64,000 nt of DNA, taken from Novipirellula herctigrandis. Its GTDB lineage: Bacteria > Planctomycetota > Planctomycetia > Pirellulales > Pirellulaceae. The stretch is taken from positions 5,860,239-5,924,238 of the forward strand of contig SJPJ01000001.1 in the NCBI GenBank assembly GCA_007859835.1. Reading direction: 5' to 3'. The notes under the pieces are model-generated. The model saw only the letters and a program-made list of their open reading frames with translations. It had not been told where the DNA came from and ran no database searches. This document shows positions 35,923 through 45,452 of the stretch, piece by piece; the first letter of the stretch is position 1; each line of letters starts with the position of its first letter. A program made the translations under genes and the position numbers.

Positions 35923-38406
35923 ATGGTCTTACGATCACTTCCATGCATAATGGTCGCCTGCTTCTTCGTCGGCCCTGTTACCACTCAAGACGCGTTAGGC
36001 TTCGATCCATCGGTCGCAGGTCTGTTAAAACCTATGGTCGATCCCGATGGAAACGACGGCTTCAAGGCGATGCTCAGTCGTGGTTACATGCCGCTATTCA
36101 ACGGCAAAGACCTCTCGGGATGGCGAAACCCCTATCCGCATGGCAACGCGAAAGTGGTTGATGGCGAGATTCATCTGACCGCCGACAACAAATTTTTCTT
36201 GGTCACCGAAAAGAAGTACGGTGACTTTCGAGTCAGTGTCGAGATTCATCTCCCCGATGGGGAAGCAAACTCGGGTGTGATGTTTCGATGCCATGTCGAT
36301 CCGAATCGCGATAAGAAGGTGTTCGGATACCAAGCCGAATGCGATGGGTCCGAACGTCGTTGGTCAGGCGGCTTGTTTGATGAAGCCCGTCGCCGTTGGA
36401 TTTGGCCGAGCACAAAGGGGCGATCCGAAGACCGTTTCTTGAGTCATGAAAAGGAATCGAAAGCGGCGTTCGCAGAGCCTGCGATCCGTGATGCACTCAA
36501 TCGCAACGGTTGGAACCGCTTTGAAATCACTTGTATCGGCGATCAAATTAGGATTGAGGTCAATGGAGTTCAAACCGTTAACCTTCGTGATGAAACCGAC
36601 AAAGTGGGTTTCATTGGCATCCAACACCACGGCGAAGAGGGTCAAACCTACCGATTTCGCAATCTGTTCATCAAAGAGCTGCCGCTTGTTCCCGCGGAAC
36701 AGGCCGTCGAACTAGTTGATCAACCGCCGGTCAGCGTGACCAAGATCAGTGATTCAGTGACGCTCGTTGATTTTGGTAAAGTCGCTTTCGGCAACGTCGC
36801 AATGCGAATTCCTGATTCGGGTGCCGACAACGCGATCGTTCGCTTTGGCGAAAAGCTCAAAGAGGGCCGCATCGATCGTAAGCCTCCGGGAACAGTCCGT
36901 TGCGGTCAGTCCGAGGTCCGTAGCGGCACGGGAGAACGCAGTTCATGGGTCGTGCCTACTCCGATCAACCGTCGCAATACCGAGCAAACCGGCTCGCATC
37001 CGCCCGCGGTTTTGACTCCCGAAGCATGGATGCCCGTAATGCCATTTCGATGGGTGGAAATCGAAGGATGGCCGGTAGAATTCAAACCAGAATCGATCAC
37101 CCGCCGAGCTGCATTCGCCAAGGGGTGGAACGAAGATGCAAGTTCGTTTGAGGGTTCGGACGAGGTGCTCAACCAAGTTTGGGATCTTTGCAAATATAGC
37201 ATCAAAGCGACCACGTTCGCCGGAGTATACGTTGATGGAGACCGCGAACGAATTCCTTACGAAGCCGACGCCTATTTGAATCAACTCAGCCATTACATGA
37301 CCGACGATGATGTCCGAATGGCTGCCCATACATTCGATTGGCTGATGGAAAACGGAACGTGGCCAACGGAATGGGCGCCGCACATGGTGTTCATGGCTCA
37401 TGCCGAATGGATGGACAAAGGGGACACCGACTGGTTGGCCGCGCGTTACGAATCGCTCAAAACGAAAACGCTGCTCGATCGCAGCGGGAAAAACGGTTTG
37501 GTTCTTAGCGATGCGATGGACCGAAACAAACATGACATCGTCGATTGGCCCAAAGGCGAGCGTGATGGATACGTCTTTACTGAAATCAACACCGTCGTCA
37601 ATGCATTTCACATCGAAGCAATCAAGCGGATGGCGGTCATGGCACGAGCGGTCGGTAAGGAAGAGGACGCAAAGGCATTCGACGCACGTGTCGAACTCGC
37701 CACAGCCGCGTTTCAAGAAACCTTATTTGACGAAGAATCGGGTCTCTATCGCGATGGCGTGAAGACAGACCACCATTCCATTCACGCGAACTTTATTCCG
37801 TTGGCGTTTGGGCTCGTACCGGAGGATGAAATCGCGGGCGTTGCGTCGTGGCTTTGTGAGCAAGGAATGCAGTGTTCCGTATACGCGGCCCAGTATTTAC
37901 TTGACGGACTATTCGCGAATGGATGCGAGGGCAAAGCGATTGAGCTTATCAAGAATGACGGCGATCGAAGTTGGAAACACATGGTTCAAAGCGGAACGAC
38001 GATCACGTGGGAAGCTTGGGACTTGAAGTACAAACCGAACCAAGATTGGAACCATGCTTGGGGAGCCGCACCGGCGAATCTGTTGCCACGTCACGTGCTC
38101 GGGGCACAACCAGCCGTAGCGGGCTGGAAAACTGCGATGGTTCGTCCTTGCGTCGGCGGGCTGAAACATGCGAAAGGTAAAATCCCAACACCGGTTGGGG
38201 CGATCGAGATCGACTGGAGAAACGAGTCCTCGTTTGAACTTCGTCTAAGTCTTCCCGAACAAATGGATGCGGTCGTGAGCCTTCCTGCAACCGAAGGTTC
38301 CACTGGCGTTCTTCTCGATGGGAAATCAGTCGATGCAGCTCGAAAAGGCGGTCGTTGGATTCTCGCCGACAAGGTTTCGGGAAAAGTAACGCTTGAGGTC
38401 AAGTAA
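35923..38406 (+). CDS. DUF1080 - alpha-L-rhamnosidase-like fusion protein
   Basis: An 827-residue exported protein. A hydrophobic signal segment follows the ATG at 35923; the open frame extends to 35830 but gives an unlikely N-terminus. Residues about 55-245 form a DUF1080 (3-keto-disaccharide hydrolase-type, concanavalin-like) domain: PLFNGKDLSGWRNPYPHG, VSVEIHLPDGEANSGVMFR, VGFIGIQHHGEEGQTYRFRN. Residues about 270-827 resemble GH78 alpha-L-rhamnosidases, with a six-hairpin barrel (GVYVDGDRERIPYEADAYLN, WPTEWAPHMVF, EINTVVNAFHIEAIKRMA, TTITWEAWDLKYKPNQDWNH) and a C-terminal beta domain. It probably degrades rhamnose- or uronate-containing polysaccharide outside the cytoplasm. It is divergent from the two-component operon and may be under its control. 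Confidence 0.9.
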   Translation: MVLRSLPCIMVACFFVGPVTTQDALGFDPSVAGLLKPMVDPDGNDGFKAMLSRGYMPLFNGKDLSGWRNPYPHGNAKVVDGEIHLTADNKFFLVTEKKYGDFRVSVEIHLPDGEANSGVMFRCHVDPNRDKKVFGYQAECDGSERRWSGGLFDEARRRWIWPSTKGRSEDRFLSHEKESKAAFAEPAIRDALNRNGWNRFEITCIGDQIRIEVNGVQTVNLRDETDKVGFIGIQHHGEEGQTYRFRNLFIKELPLVPAEQAVELVDQPPVSVTKISDSVTLVDFGKVAFGNVAMRIPDSGADNAIVRFGEKLKEGRIDRKPPGTVRCGQSEVRSGTGERSSWVVPTPINRRNTEQTGSHPPAVLTPEAWMPVMPFRWVEIEGWPVEFKPESITRRAAFAKGWNEDASSFEGSDEVLNQVWDLCKYSIKATTFAGVYVDGDRERIPYEADAYLNQLSHYMTDDDVRMAAHTFDWLMENGTWPTEWAPHMVFMAHAEWMDKGDTDWLAARYESLKTKTLLDRSGKNGLVLSDAMDRNKHDIVDWPKGERDGYVFTEINTVVNAFHIEAIKRMAVMARAVGKEEDAKAFDARVELATAAFQETLFDEESGLYRDGVKTDHHSIHANFIPLAFGLVPEDEIAGVASWLCEQGMQCSVYAAQYLLDGLFANGCEGKAIELIKNDGDRSWKHMVQSGTTITWEAWDLKYKPNQDWNHAWGAAPANLLPRHVLGAQPAVAGWKTAMVRPCVGGLKHAKGKIPTPVGAIEIDWRNESSFELRLSLPEQMDAVVSLPATEGSTGVLLDGKSVDAARKGGRWILADKVSGKVTLEVK

Positions 38407-38616
38407 CGCGGGACGGCCAGTCGGCGACCGCAGTTTGATCTTCGATGGTTTTTGCTAACAGCGGTAGCCCAATCGGTTGTCGTTGCACTAACTTCGCAGT
38501 ACTCACTTTGCTGCGAAGCCCCGGTTGAAAAGCCTTGCGCGAGCCCGCCTTTTGTCCGCTATACTAAGCCGCGACGCCAATCATCCATTGTCCAAATTTT
38601 GAAAATATAATCCTTG

Positions 38617-39594
38617 ATGAACGGTCAAACCAAACAAACCCAGTCCACAAGTTCAGCTCGTTTCAATCGTCGTCAACTAGCAAAAGGTACCGTCGCCACG
38701 TTAGCCGTTGCTGGCTTGCCCCGAGTCGTTCGCGCCCAGGCTCCAACGCAATCGGTAGCGTCGCGTCCTAATCCGATTGCGGTTTCGACCTATTCCTATT
38801 GGCGATACCGTGACGACAGCAAACTGTCGATTTTGGATTGCGTCGACCTAGCAGCGGATACAGGTTTCGATGCTGTGGAAATATTGCATGTGCAAATGGA
38901 AGATGATTCCGATGGAATGCTCCAGCAGATCAAACAACGTGCATTTCGCCGTGGTATGGATTTGTGCGGATTGTCGACACATCAATCTTTTGTTTCGCCC
39001 GATGCAGACAAACGCCAAGAGAACATCGATCACACCGTCAAGTGCATCGAATTGGCGTACAAGCTTGGAATCCCAACGATTCGCGTTAACACAGGTCGGT
39101 GGGGAACTTCGGGCGATTTTGATGAACTGATGAGGAACAAAGGGATTGAGCCAAGACTTGACGGCTACACCGACGACGATGGATTTGGTTGGGTCCGCGA
39201 GTCTTTTGAAAAGTGTTTGCCGGCTGCGGAAAAGTGTGGTGTCGTTCTAGGACTCGAGAATCATTGGGGGCTTGGTCGGACTGCCGAAGGTGTCTTGCGG
39301 GTGATCCGCGAAGTCGACTCGCCTTGGTTGCGGGCAACACTGGATACGGGCAACTTTTTGGAAAACCAATACGAACAGTACAAGCAACTTGCACCGGAGG
39401 CTGTCTTTGTCCAAGCGAAGACTTATTTCGGTGGTGGCACATGGTACACGCTCGACATCGATTACGACCGCGTCGCCAAAATCCTTCGCGATGTCAACTA
39501 CCGAGGCTACATCTCGCTTGAATTCGAAGGCAGCGAGTCACACGAAACAGCGATTCCCAAAAGTCTGGAAATGCTAAGGGAAGCTTTTGCTTGA
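38617..39594 (+). CDS. Tat-exported sugar phosphate isomerase/epimerase-like TIM-barrel protein
   Basis: A 325-residue protein of the xylose isomerase-like TIM-barrel family. The N-terminus RFNRRQLAKGTVATLAVAGL resembles a twin-arginine signal. Barrel features are AVSTYSYWRYRDD, DTGFDAVEILHVQMED, IRVNTGRWGTSGDF, VVLGLENHWGLGRT (metal-binding Glu region), ATLDTGNFLENQYEQY and YISLEFEGSESHE. Such proteins are often linked to DUF1080 proteins in sugar oxidation or epimerisation pathways in planctomycetes. It follows the rhamnosidase-like gene by 210 bases and is followed after 5 bases by the SGNH hydrolase gene. The ATG at 38617 is chosen over the TTG at 38614. Confidence 0.88.
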   Translation: MNGQTKQTQSTSSARFNRRQLAKGTVATLAVAGLPRVVRAQAPTQSVASRPNPIAVSTYSYWRYRDDSKLSILDCVDLAADTGFDAVEILHVQMEDDSDGMLQQIKQRAFRRGMDLCGLSTHQSFVSPDADKRQENIDHTVKCIELAYKLGIPTIRVNTGRWGTSGDFDELMRNKGIEPRLDGYTDDDGFGWVRESFEKCLPAAEKCGVVLGLENHWGLGRTAEGVLRVIREVDSPWLRATLDTGNFLENQYEQYKQLAPEAVFVQAKTYFGGGTWYTLDIDYDRVAKILRDVNYRGYISLEFEGSESHETAIPKSLEMLREAFA

Positions 39595-39599
39595 GTTGA

Positions 39600-40598
39600 A
39601 TGGAAATTGAACGCACCACGACAGAAAATTTAGCGCAAAAGTCGTCGATTCGTGGAGTGCTGGAAACGCTCTCAATGGCGATCGTGGTTGTTGTCTCGCT
39701 GTTGAGTTTTCCAAGTGTGTTGCCGTGGATGATCGCGGTGTGGCTTGTTTGGCATACAGTGTTGGCCCATGGGAATCGTCCCGCGTGGGTGCCATTGGTT
39801 GCATGCTTGGTAATCATGGTCGTCAAGTTGGTTCCAAGAACGCATGCCATGATTGTTCTTGGTTGTGTGTTGGCGCTCATTGCCCTGGTTCGATTTCGCG
39901 CGAGGAACGAACCACTTTCACGACAAAAACTCGCACTGAAAACGACGTTAGTGTTGTGGGCCGCATGGGGATTGATGTTCTATGAATGGCAATCGACGAT
40001 CCACTGCGGTCGTCCTATGATGCTCGATCCTGACCGACCGGTCGTCTGTATTGGCGATAGTTTGACCGATGGTATGTTGCCGGATCATGGTTACCCGGAT
40101 CCGCTCGGAAAGATGATCCGCGTACCCGTGGTGAATTTAGGGTTTTCTGGGATTGCAACTTCGCAGGCACTCGGCCAAATGGATCGAGTTCTCGGGCATA
40201 ATCCGCAGGTCGTTGTCATTGAGCTTGGCGGCCATGATTTTCTAAAAGGTCATAGCCGATCGAGTACGAAGGCGAACTTGGTTGCAATGATCGAGGCATG
40301 TCGCAAACAGGATGCGGAAGTGATCCTCATGGAGATTCCTCGCGGTTTCATCTTTGATCCATTCGCGAGCTTGGAACGTGAGATCGCGCACCAATACGAT
40401 GTCGAGTTAGTCGCGGACACTTGGCTTCGGCAAATCGTGGTGATGAGTCCGATTGCCCCACCCGGTATGTGGATGCCAGCATCGCAGCTTAGCGATGACG
40501 GTATCCACAGTAACCCGCGTGGAAGTGAAGCGATTGCAAAAAGAGTTGCCGGGACGCTGCAAACAATGTATGGCGATGCAGTACTGAAGGAACCATGA
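39600..40598 (+). CDS. Membrane-anchored SGNH/GDSL hydrolase
   Basis: A 332-residue protein. The first 130 residues hold about four hydrophobic segments (TLSMAIVVVVSLLSFPSVL, VACLVIMVVKLV, IVLGCVLALIALV, TTLVLWAAWGLMFYEW). The rest is an SGNH hydrolase domain: VVCIGDSLTDGML (nucleophile Ser), VVNLGFSGIATSQAL (Gly), VIELGGHDFLKGH (Asn replaced by His in the usual GxND block) and SDDGIHSNPRGSE (Asp and His). It is probably an esterase or deacylase at the membrane. It starts 5 bases after the preceding TIM-barrel gene, so the two are co-transcribed. Confidence 0.88.
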   Translation: MEIERTTTENLAQKSSIRGVLETLSMAIVVVVSLLSFPSVLPWMIAVWLVWHTVLAHGNRPAWVPLVACLVIMVVKLVPRTHAMIVLGCVLALIALVRFRARNEPLSRQKLALKTTLVLWAAWGLMFYEWQSTIHCGRPMMLDPDRPVVCIGDSLTDGMLPDHGYPDPLGKMIRVPVVNLGFSGIATSQALGQMDRVLGHNPQVVVIELGGHDFLKGHSRSSTKANLVAMIEACRKQDAEVILMEIPRGFIFDPFASLEREIAHQYDVELVADTWLRQIVVMSPIAPPGMWMPASQLSDDGIHSNPRGSEAIAKRVAGTLQTMYGDAVLKEP

Positions 40599-40739
40599 AT
40601 GATAAGGAGTCATGCATGATGTCCGTCGGCAAGCACCCGTTTGCATCTGGGGCTGGTAACTTTGGATCTGGCTTCGAAGGAGGGAAGCTCCACCGTCGCC
40701 AGATCAAATCTGTAAATTAGTGACTGATTCGTCAGCAGT

Positions 40740-42419
40740 TTATTCGTCCGTGACGCAACCTTCGCTGGCGGTTTTGACGTTCTTGATGTACTTGTAAAGC
40801 GTCCCACGAGTTGCTTTGAGCGGCGGAGCGGTCCAGGTCGATCGGCGTTTTTCGATTTCTTGATCGCTGAGGTCGACATCGAGTCGATTCGTTTCAGCAT
40901 CGATAGTGATCGAGTCTCCATCTTGGATCAATCCGATCGGGCCGCCAACTTGCGCTTCGGGAGTGATATGGCCGACGATAAAGCCGTGACTTCCTCCGCT
41001 AAATCGGCCATCGGTCAGCAGTGCCACATCGCCACCGAGTCCGGCGCCCATGATGGCACTGGTTGGCGTCAGCATTTCTGGCATGCCCGGGCCGCCCTTG
41101 GGGCCTTCGTAGCGAATCACGACGACGTCACCCTTTAGGATTTTCTTCTCTTCGAGTGCATGCAGCATGTCCTCTTCGCTATCGAAAACACGTGCGGGGC
41201 CGGTGAAAACGAGCCCTTCTTTGCCCGTGATTTTGGCGACCGAGCCTTCTGGTGCCAACGATCCCTTCAAGATTCGAATATGGCCGGTCTTTTTGATTGG
41301 ATCGCTTATTGGATGCACGACCGTTTGGCCTTTCTTCAATCCAGGTAGCGGTTCGAGGTTTTCAGCGAGTGTCTTGCCAGTCACGGTTATGCACGATCCA
41401 TCGAGCAATCCTTCCGCGAGCAAAAATTTCATCACTGCGGGCGTGCCACCGACACTGTGCAAATCCTCTTGGACAAATTTGCCACTTGGTTTCAGGTCTG
41501 CAAGGAACGGAATGCGATCGCTAACGCTTTGAAATTCGTCGATGGTCAGTGGCACATCGACAGCGCGGGCCATCGCGATCAAGTGCAGCACCGCGTTGGT
41601 GCTGCCGCCCAGGGCCATCACCGTAACCATTGCGTTTTCAAAGGCAGCACGCGTCATAATGTCACGTGGTTTTAGGTCCAATTTCAGTAGGTTCAGAATC
41701 GCGGGGCCGGTTTGGTGGCATTCTTCCATTTTCCAAACGTCTTCGGCAGGGATACTGGCCGAATACGGCAGCGACATACCGAGTGCTTCGATCGCACTGG
41801 CCATCGTGTTGGCGGTGTACATGCCACCACAAGCGCCTGCACCGGGGCAACTGTGGCGAACGATCTCTTTGCGTTCTTCTTCGCTAATTTGTCCCGCGAT
41901 GAATTGGCCGTAGCACTGGAAGGCGCTGACGATATCGAGAGTTTCGTCTTTGTAGTGTCCTGGTTTGATCGTACCGCCGTAGACCATGATCGCTGGTCGA
42001 TTGAGTCGTCCCATCGCCATCAAACAGCCTGGCATGTTCTTGTCGCAGCCTGGAAGTGCAATCAGAGCGTCGTACCATTGGGCCGCCATCAGCGTTTCAA
42101 TTGAATCAGCGATCAGGTCACGACTTTGCAGCGAATAGCTCATCCCGTCGGTGCCCATTGAAATGCCGTCGCTGACGCCGATCGTGTTGAACCGCATGCC
42201 AACCATGCCGTTTTCTTCGACCCCTTTCTTCACTTCGCCGGCCAAATCGAGCAGGTGCATGTTGCAGCTATTTCCTTCGTACCACATGCTGGCGATGCCA
42301 ATTTGTGGCTTGTCCATATCTTCGGGAGTCATGCCGGTGGCGTAGAGCATCGCCTGAGACGCTCCTTGGCTTTTGGGCTGAGTGACTTTGCTGCTGTACT
42401 TGTTGAGCGGTTGGTTCAT
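40740..42419 (-). CDS. ilvD: Dihydroxy-acid dehydratase
   Basis: A 559-residue IlvD, which dehydrates 2,3-dihydroxy acids in valine, isoleucine and leucine/pantothenate synthesis. Iron-sulfur cluster Cys residues are visible in [20 protein letters not shown] and [18 protein letters not shown]. The [20 protein letters not shown] and [20 protein letters not shown] blocks and the start [14 protein letters not shown] agree with the family. It stands alone, divergent from the DUF1080 gene at 42545 and convergent with the SGNH hydrolase. Confidence 0.97.
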   Translation of the reverse strand: MNQPLNKYSSKVTQPKSQGASQAMLYATGMTPEDMDKPQIGIASMWYEGNSCNMHLLDLAGEVKKGVEENGMVGMRFNTIGVSDGISMGTDGMSYSLQSRDLIADSIETLMAAQWYDALIALPGCDKNMPGCLMAMGRLNRPAIMVYGGTIKPGHYKDETLDIVSAFQCYGQFIAGQISEEERKEIVRHSCPGAGACGGMYTANTMASAIEALGMSLPYSASIPAEDVWKMEECHQTGPAILNLLKLDLKPRDIMTRAAFENAMVTVMALGGSTNAVLHLIAMARAVDVPLTIDEFQSVSDRIPFLADLKPSGKFVQEDLHSVGGTPAVMKFLLAEGLLDGSCITVTGKTLAENLEPLPGLKKGQTVVHPISDPIKKTGHIRILKGSLAPEGSVAKITGKEGLVFTGPARVFDSEEDMLHALEEKKILKGDVVVIRYEGPKGGPGMPEMLTPTSAIMGAGLGGDVALLTDGRFSGGSHGFIVGHITPEAQVGGPIGLIQDGDSITIDAETNRLDVDLSDQEIEKRRSTWTAPPLKATRGTLYKYIKNVKTASEGCVTDE

Positions 42420-42544
42420 GGCCGATTCTGTCGGGATTTACGAGGGGAGGGACCGGTTTGCGGAATTCACAGGCTACCGATTATGATCTTCATTGAGCGT
42501 TTCACAACGGGACGATTGCCTTCCCCCGAAAGAGAGTCATTGCA

Positions 42545-43195
42545 ATGCTGCGTTTTTCTTGGTTTTTTGCACTTTCATGCCTATTTGTTTCTCTGACAAA
42601 CATGCCATTGGTGGCCGATGATTTCCAATTGAAGTCGATGTCGCTGTTCGATGGCGAGACTTTGGCCGGTTGGGAAGGCAATGCGTATTGGTTCCGAGTC
42701 GAGGACGATGCGATTGTGGCAGGACGATTGACCGAAAAAATTCCCAAAAATCAGTTTCTTTGCACCACCGAGCTGTACGGCGATTTCGAATTGCGACTCG
42801 AAGCAAAATTGGTTGGCGAAGCTAAAAACGCAGGCGTCCAGTTTCGTACCAAGCGAATTCCGGGGGAAACCGAAGTATCGGGCTACCAAGCGGACATGGG
42901 AGAAATGAATGGCAAATTGATTTGGGGAGCGCTCTACGACGAACATCGCCGCAACCGATTCCTTGTCGAGCCCAATGAGGAAGTGGAAAAACAGGCCGTG
43001 AAAGCAGACCAATGGAACGAGTTCCGAATACGCTGCGAAGGGCCACGAATCCAAATCTTCATCAACGGAACTCAAACGGCCGACTATACCGAAGAAGACT
43101 CGAGCATCCCGCGTGTGGGTGTCATCGGGCTACAAATCCACAGTGGTGCGCCGACCGAAGCGTGGTACCGTAACATCCGACTTCGGTCTTTATAA
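42545..43195 (+). CDS. Exported DUF1080 domain protein
   Basis: A 216-residue protein with a signal peptide (FFALSCLFVSLTNMPLVA-DD). The rest is one DUF1080 domain of concanavalin-like fold: SLFDGETLAGWEGNAYWF, ELYGDFELRLEAKLVG, NAGVQFRTKRIPG, SGYQADMGEMNGKLIWGALY and the C-terminal GVIGLQIHSGAPTEAWYRNI. Members act as 3-keto-glycoside hydrolases or related carbohydrate-binding proteins. The HAD gene starts directly at the next base after the stop, which implies coupled translation. Confidence 0.93.
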   Translation: MLRFSWFFALSCLFVSLTNMPLVADDFQLKSMSLFDGETLAGWEGNAYWFRVEDDAIVAGRLTEKIPKNQFLCTTELYGDFELRLEAKLVGEAKNAGVQFRTKRIPGETEVSGYQADMGEMNGKLIWGALYDEHRRNRFLVEPNEEVEKQAVKADQWNEFRIRCEGPRIQIFINGTQTADYTEEDSSIPRVGVIGLQIHSGAPTEAWYRNIRLRSL

Positions 43196-43831
43196 ATGAA
43201 AATGATGCCAAGTATTGAATTTGTCTATTTCGATTTGGGGAACATTTTAGTCACGTTCGACCACCAAATCGCGATCACCAACGTTGCTAGTCGTTTTGGT
43301 TTGCCGGCCGATCGCGTTGAACAGACGCTCTACCATAGTGGGATACAGGAGCGGTTCGAACATGGCCACGTGACCGGCGAAGAGTTTGCGATGTTTCTTC
43401 GTAGCGAATTTGGATTGACCGAATCGGAGATGCCAACGGCCGACGTGCTCGATGCCTGCAGCGACATGTTCGCCCCAATCGAGTCGATGTGGGAACCCTT
43501 TTCTAGGGTTCGCGATTCGGGGATCGCCTTTGGAGTTCTGTCGAACACTTGTCACGCCCATTGGGATTGGATTGGCAAACAGACATGGCAAATTGCCAAG
43601 GTCTCTTGGGAAATTCGTGTGTTGAGCTGCGAAGTCGGGTCGATGAAGCCGCATCACGGGATCTATGAAGAAGCAGAAAAAGCGGCGAAAGTCCCGGTAT
43701 CGAGCATTTTGTTTCTCGATGATAAACCCGAGAATGTTGCCGCAGCGATTGCCCGCGGTTGGAATGCAGTACAATGCTTTGGAGGCGAGCAAGCCGAAGC
43801 GGCGCTGCGACATTTTGCTGTGATTGCCTAA
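43196..43831 (+). CDS. HAD-superfamily hydrolase (YihX-like)
   Basis: A 211-residue HAD subfamily IA phosphatase. Motif I is FVYFDLGNILVTFDHQ, in which the nucleophile Asp is followed by Leu-Gly-Asn as in the YihX group (alpha-D-glucose-1-phosphate phosphatase). Motif II is FGVLSNTCHAHWDW, motif III includes the Lys of SMKPHHGIYEEAEKAA, and motif IV is ILFLDDKPENVAAA. A sugar phosphate substrate is likely but not shown. The start codon directly follows the DUF1080 stop, and the Ppx/GppA gene begins 15 bases after its own stop. Confidence 0.93.
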   Translation: MKMMPSIEFVYFDLGNILVTFDHQIAITNVASRFGLPADRVEQTLYHSGIQERFEHGHVTGEEFAMFLRSEFGLTESEMPTADVLDACSDMFAPIESMWEPFSRVRDSGIAFGVLSNTCHAHWDWIGKQTWQIAKVSWEIRVLSCEVGSMKPHHGIYEEAEKAAKVPVSSILFLDDKPENVAAAIARGWNAVQCFGGEQAEAALRHFAVIA

Positions 43832-43846
43832 CCACAAAGATTATCC

Positions 43847-45427
43847 ATGATGCCTACCGCCCAAGTCCCCTCGACGCCCCTGCTTCCCATCTCGCCGCGT
43901 CCGGTGGCCGTGATTGATATCGGTGCAACCAGCATCCGGATGGCGATCGCGGAAATTCACGAAGATGGCGAATTTCGCACTCTCGATACTCTGGTTCAAC
44001 CCGTTGATTTTGGACGTGAAGTGTTCGCGGTTCGCCGGCTAAGTCGCGCCAGTATTGAACGAGCTGCGACAATTTTGAAGCAATACCAACGTGTCCTCCG
44101 TGAATACGGAATTACTTCGAACGAAAACGTCCGCGTGGTTGCGACATCCGCTGTTCGCGAAGCATTCAATCGGCTCGCCTTTACCGACCGTATCTATATT
44201 GTGACGGGGCTCACGATCGAGGCGATCGATGAGGCTGAAGTGAGCCGGATCACGTATATGGGGATCGCACCGCAACTGCGAAACGATCCTGAATTGGCCG
44301 ACGGACGCTCCATTGTCGCCGAAGTCGGGGGCGGCAACACCGAAGTTTTGGTGATCCGAAGCGGTAACGTTTTGCATAGCCAATCCTACCGACTCGGGTC
44401 ACTACGGCTGCTGCAATCGGTCAACCAAGCCAAGGTCTTGCCGTCGCGACAGCGTGGTTTTTTGGAGAATCACATTCGGCGAACGCTCGATAATATTGTC
44501 GACGATGTCAAACCTGATCCGACCAATCGTATCGTCGCTTTTGGGGGAGACATTCGATTCGCGGCTCACCGAATTCTTGAGGATTGGGACGGAGTTTCGC
44601 TCGCTCCGCTTGATACCGAGCGGTTGGCGGAATTTACTAACGAAGTGCTCAAGCTAGACGTCGATGCGATCGTAAAACGATTCGGCGCGAGTTTTATCGA
44701 AGCGGAAACGCTCGGTCCCGCGTTGTTGGCTTACACGATGTTGGCCCAGTCGTTCAGCCAGTCGTCGGTGTTCGTTTGTGACACCAATTTGCGAGATGGG
44801 CTACTTCACGACATCGCAGTCGGGGGGAGTTGGACGGCCGAGTTTCGCAATCAGATTGTCCGTTCCGCATTGGGATTAGGGCGTCGCTTCGATTTTGACG
44901 AATCACATGCTCGAAATGTTGCTGATTTGTCGCGAAAGCTGTTCGATCAATTGGGGCGAGAGCATCGGCTTGACTATCGACAGGAAGTGCTACTGCACGT
45001 CGCGGCGCTGCTGCACGAGATCGGTTTGATGATCAATGTGCGAAGCAACCACAAGCATGCTTTGTATGTGATTCGCAACAGCGAGATTTTTGGACTATCC
45101 AAAAGCGAACTTTTGCAGGTCGGCTTGGTCGCCCGATATCATCGGCGGGCGAATCCGCAACCCTCGCATGAGGGCTACGCATCGCTTGACCGTGAAGAAC
45201 GAGTGACGGTGGCCAAATTAGCTGCGATTTTGCGTTTGGCGATCGCGCTCGATGACACACGAAGCGGCCGGATTCGTGAGATCGAATGCACCCGAGAAGC
45301 CAAACAATTGGTGATCAAGGTCCCTGGTGTTGACGATGTTTCGTTAGAGCATGTTGCATTGCGGCAAAACGCGGGCTTGTTCCGAGACGTCTTCGGGATC
45401 CCAGTGCTGCTTCGCGCAGGACGGTGA
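43847..45427 (+). CDS. Ppx/GppA phosphatase with C-terminal HD domain
   Basis: A 526-residue protein of the exopolyphosphatase/guanosine pentaphosphatase family. Residues about 20-320 form the ASKHA ATPase-like domain: VAVIDIGATSIRMAIAEI, VVATSAVREAFNR, AEVGGGNTEVLVIRSGNV and SYRLGSLRLLQSV. Residues about 340-526 form an HD-type domain (LLHVAALLHEIGLMINVR, GLVARYHRRANPQ, VAKLAAILRLAIALD). It should hydrolyse inorganic polyphosphate or pppGpp, and so links to phosphate storage or the stringent response. It is third in a close run of DUF1080, HAD, Ppx/GppA and exported methyltransferase genes. Confidence 0.93.
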   Translation: MMPTAQVPSTPLLPISPRPVAVIDIGATSIRMAIAEIHEDGEFRTLDTLVQPVDFGREVFAVRRLSRASIERAATILKQYQRVLREYGITSNENVRVVATSAVREAFNRLAFTDRIYIVTGLTIEAIDEAEVSRITYMGIAPQLRNDPELADGRSIVAEVGGGNTEVLVIRSGNVLHSQSYRLGSLRLLQSVNQAKVLPSRQRGFLENHIRRTLDNIVDDVKPDPTNRIVAFGGDIRFAAHRILEDWDGVSLAPLDTERLAEFTNEVLKLDVDAIVKRFGASFIEAETLGPALLAYTMLAQSFSQSSVFVCDTNLRDGLLHDIAVGGSWTAEFRNQIVRSALGLGRRFDFDESHARNVADLSRKLFDQLGREHRLDYRQEVLLHVAALLHEIGLMINVRSNHKHALYVIRNSEIFGLSKSELLQVGLVARYHRRANPQPSHEGYASLDREERVTVAKLAAILRLAIALDDTRSGRIREIECTREAKQLVIKVPGVDDVSLEHVALRQNAGLFRDVFGIPVLLRAGR

Positions 45428-45452
45428 TAACAAATAGTCGAAAGGATTATGG

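Noticed and set aside
36943-37716. 257-codon antisense ORF in the rhamnosidase-like gene
   Set aside because: It is a shadow of the GH78-like coding frame, without recognisable features.
40617-40720. Small plus-strand ORF (starts MMSVGKHPF) with an AAGGAG sequence about six bases upstream
   Set aside because: It is about 34 codons, has no recognisable feature, and lies in the convergent gap before ilvD. A real peptide cannot be supported from sequence alone.
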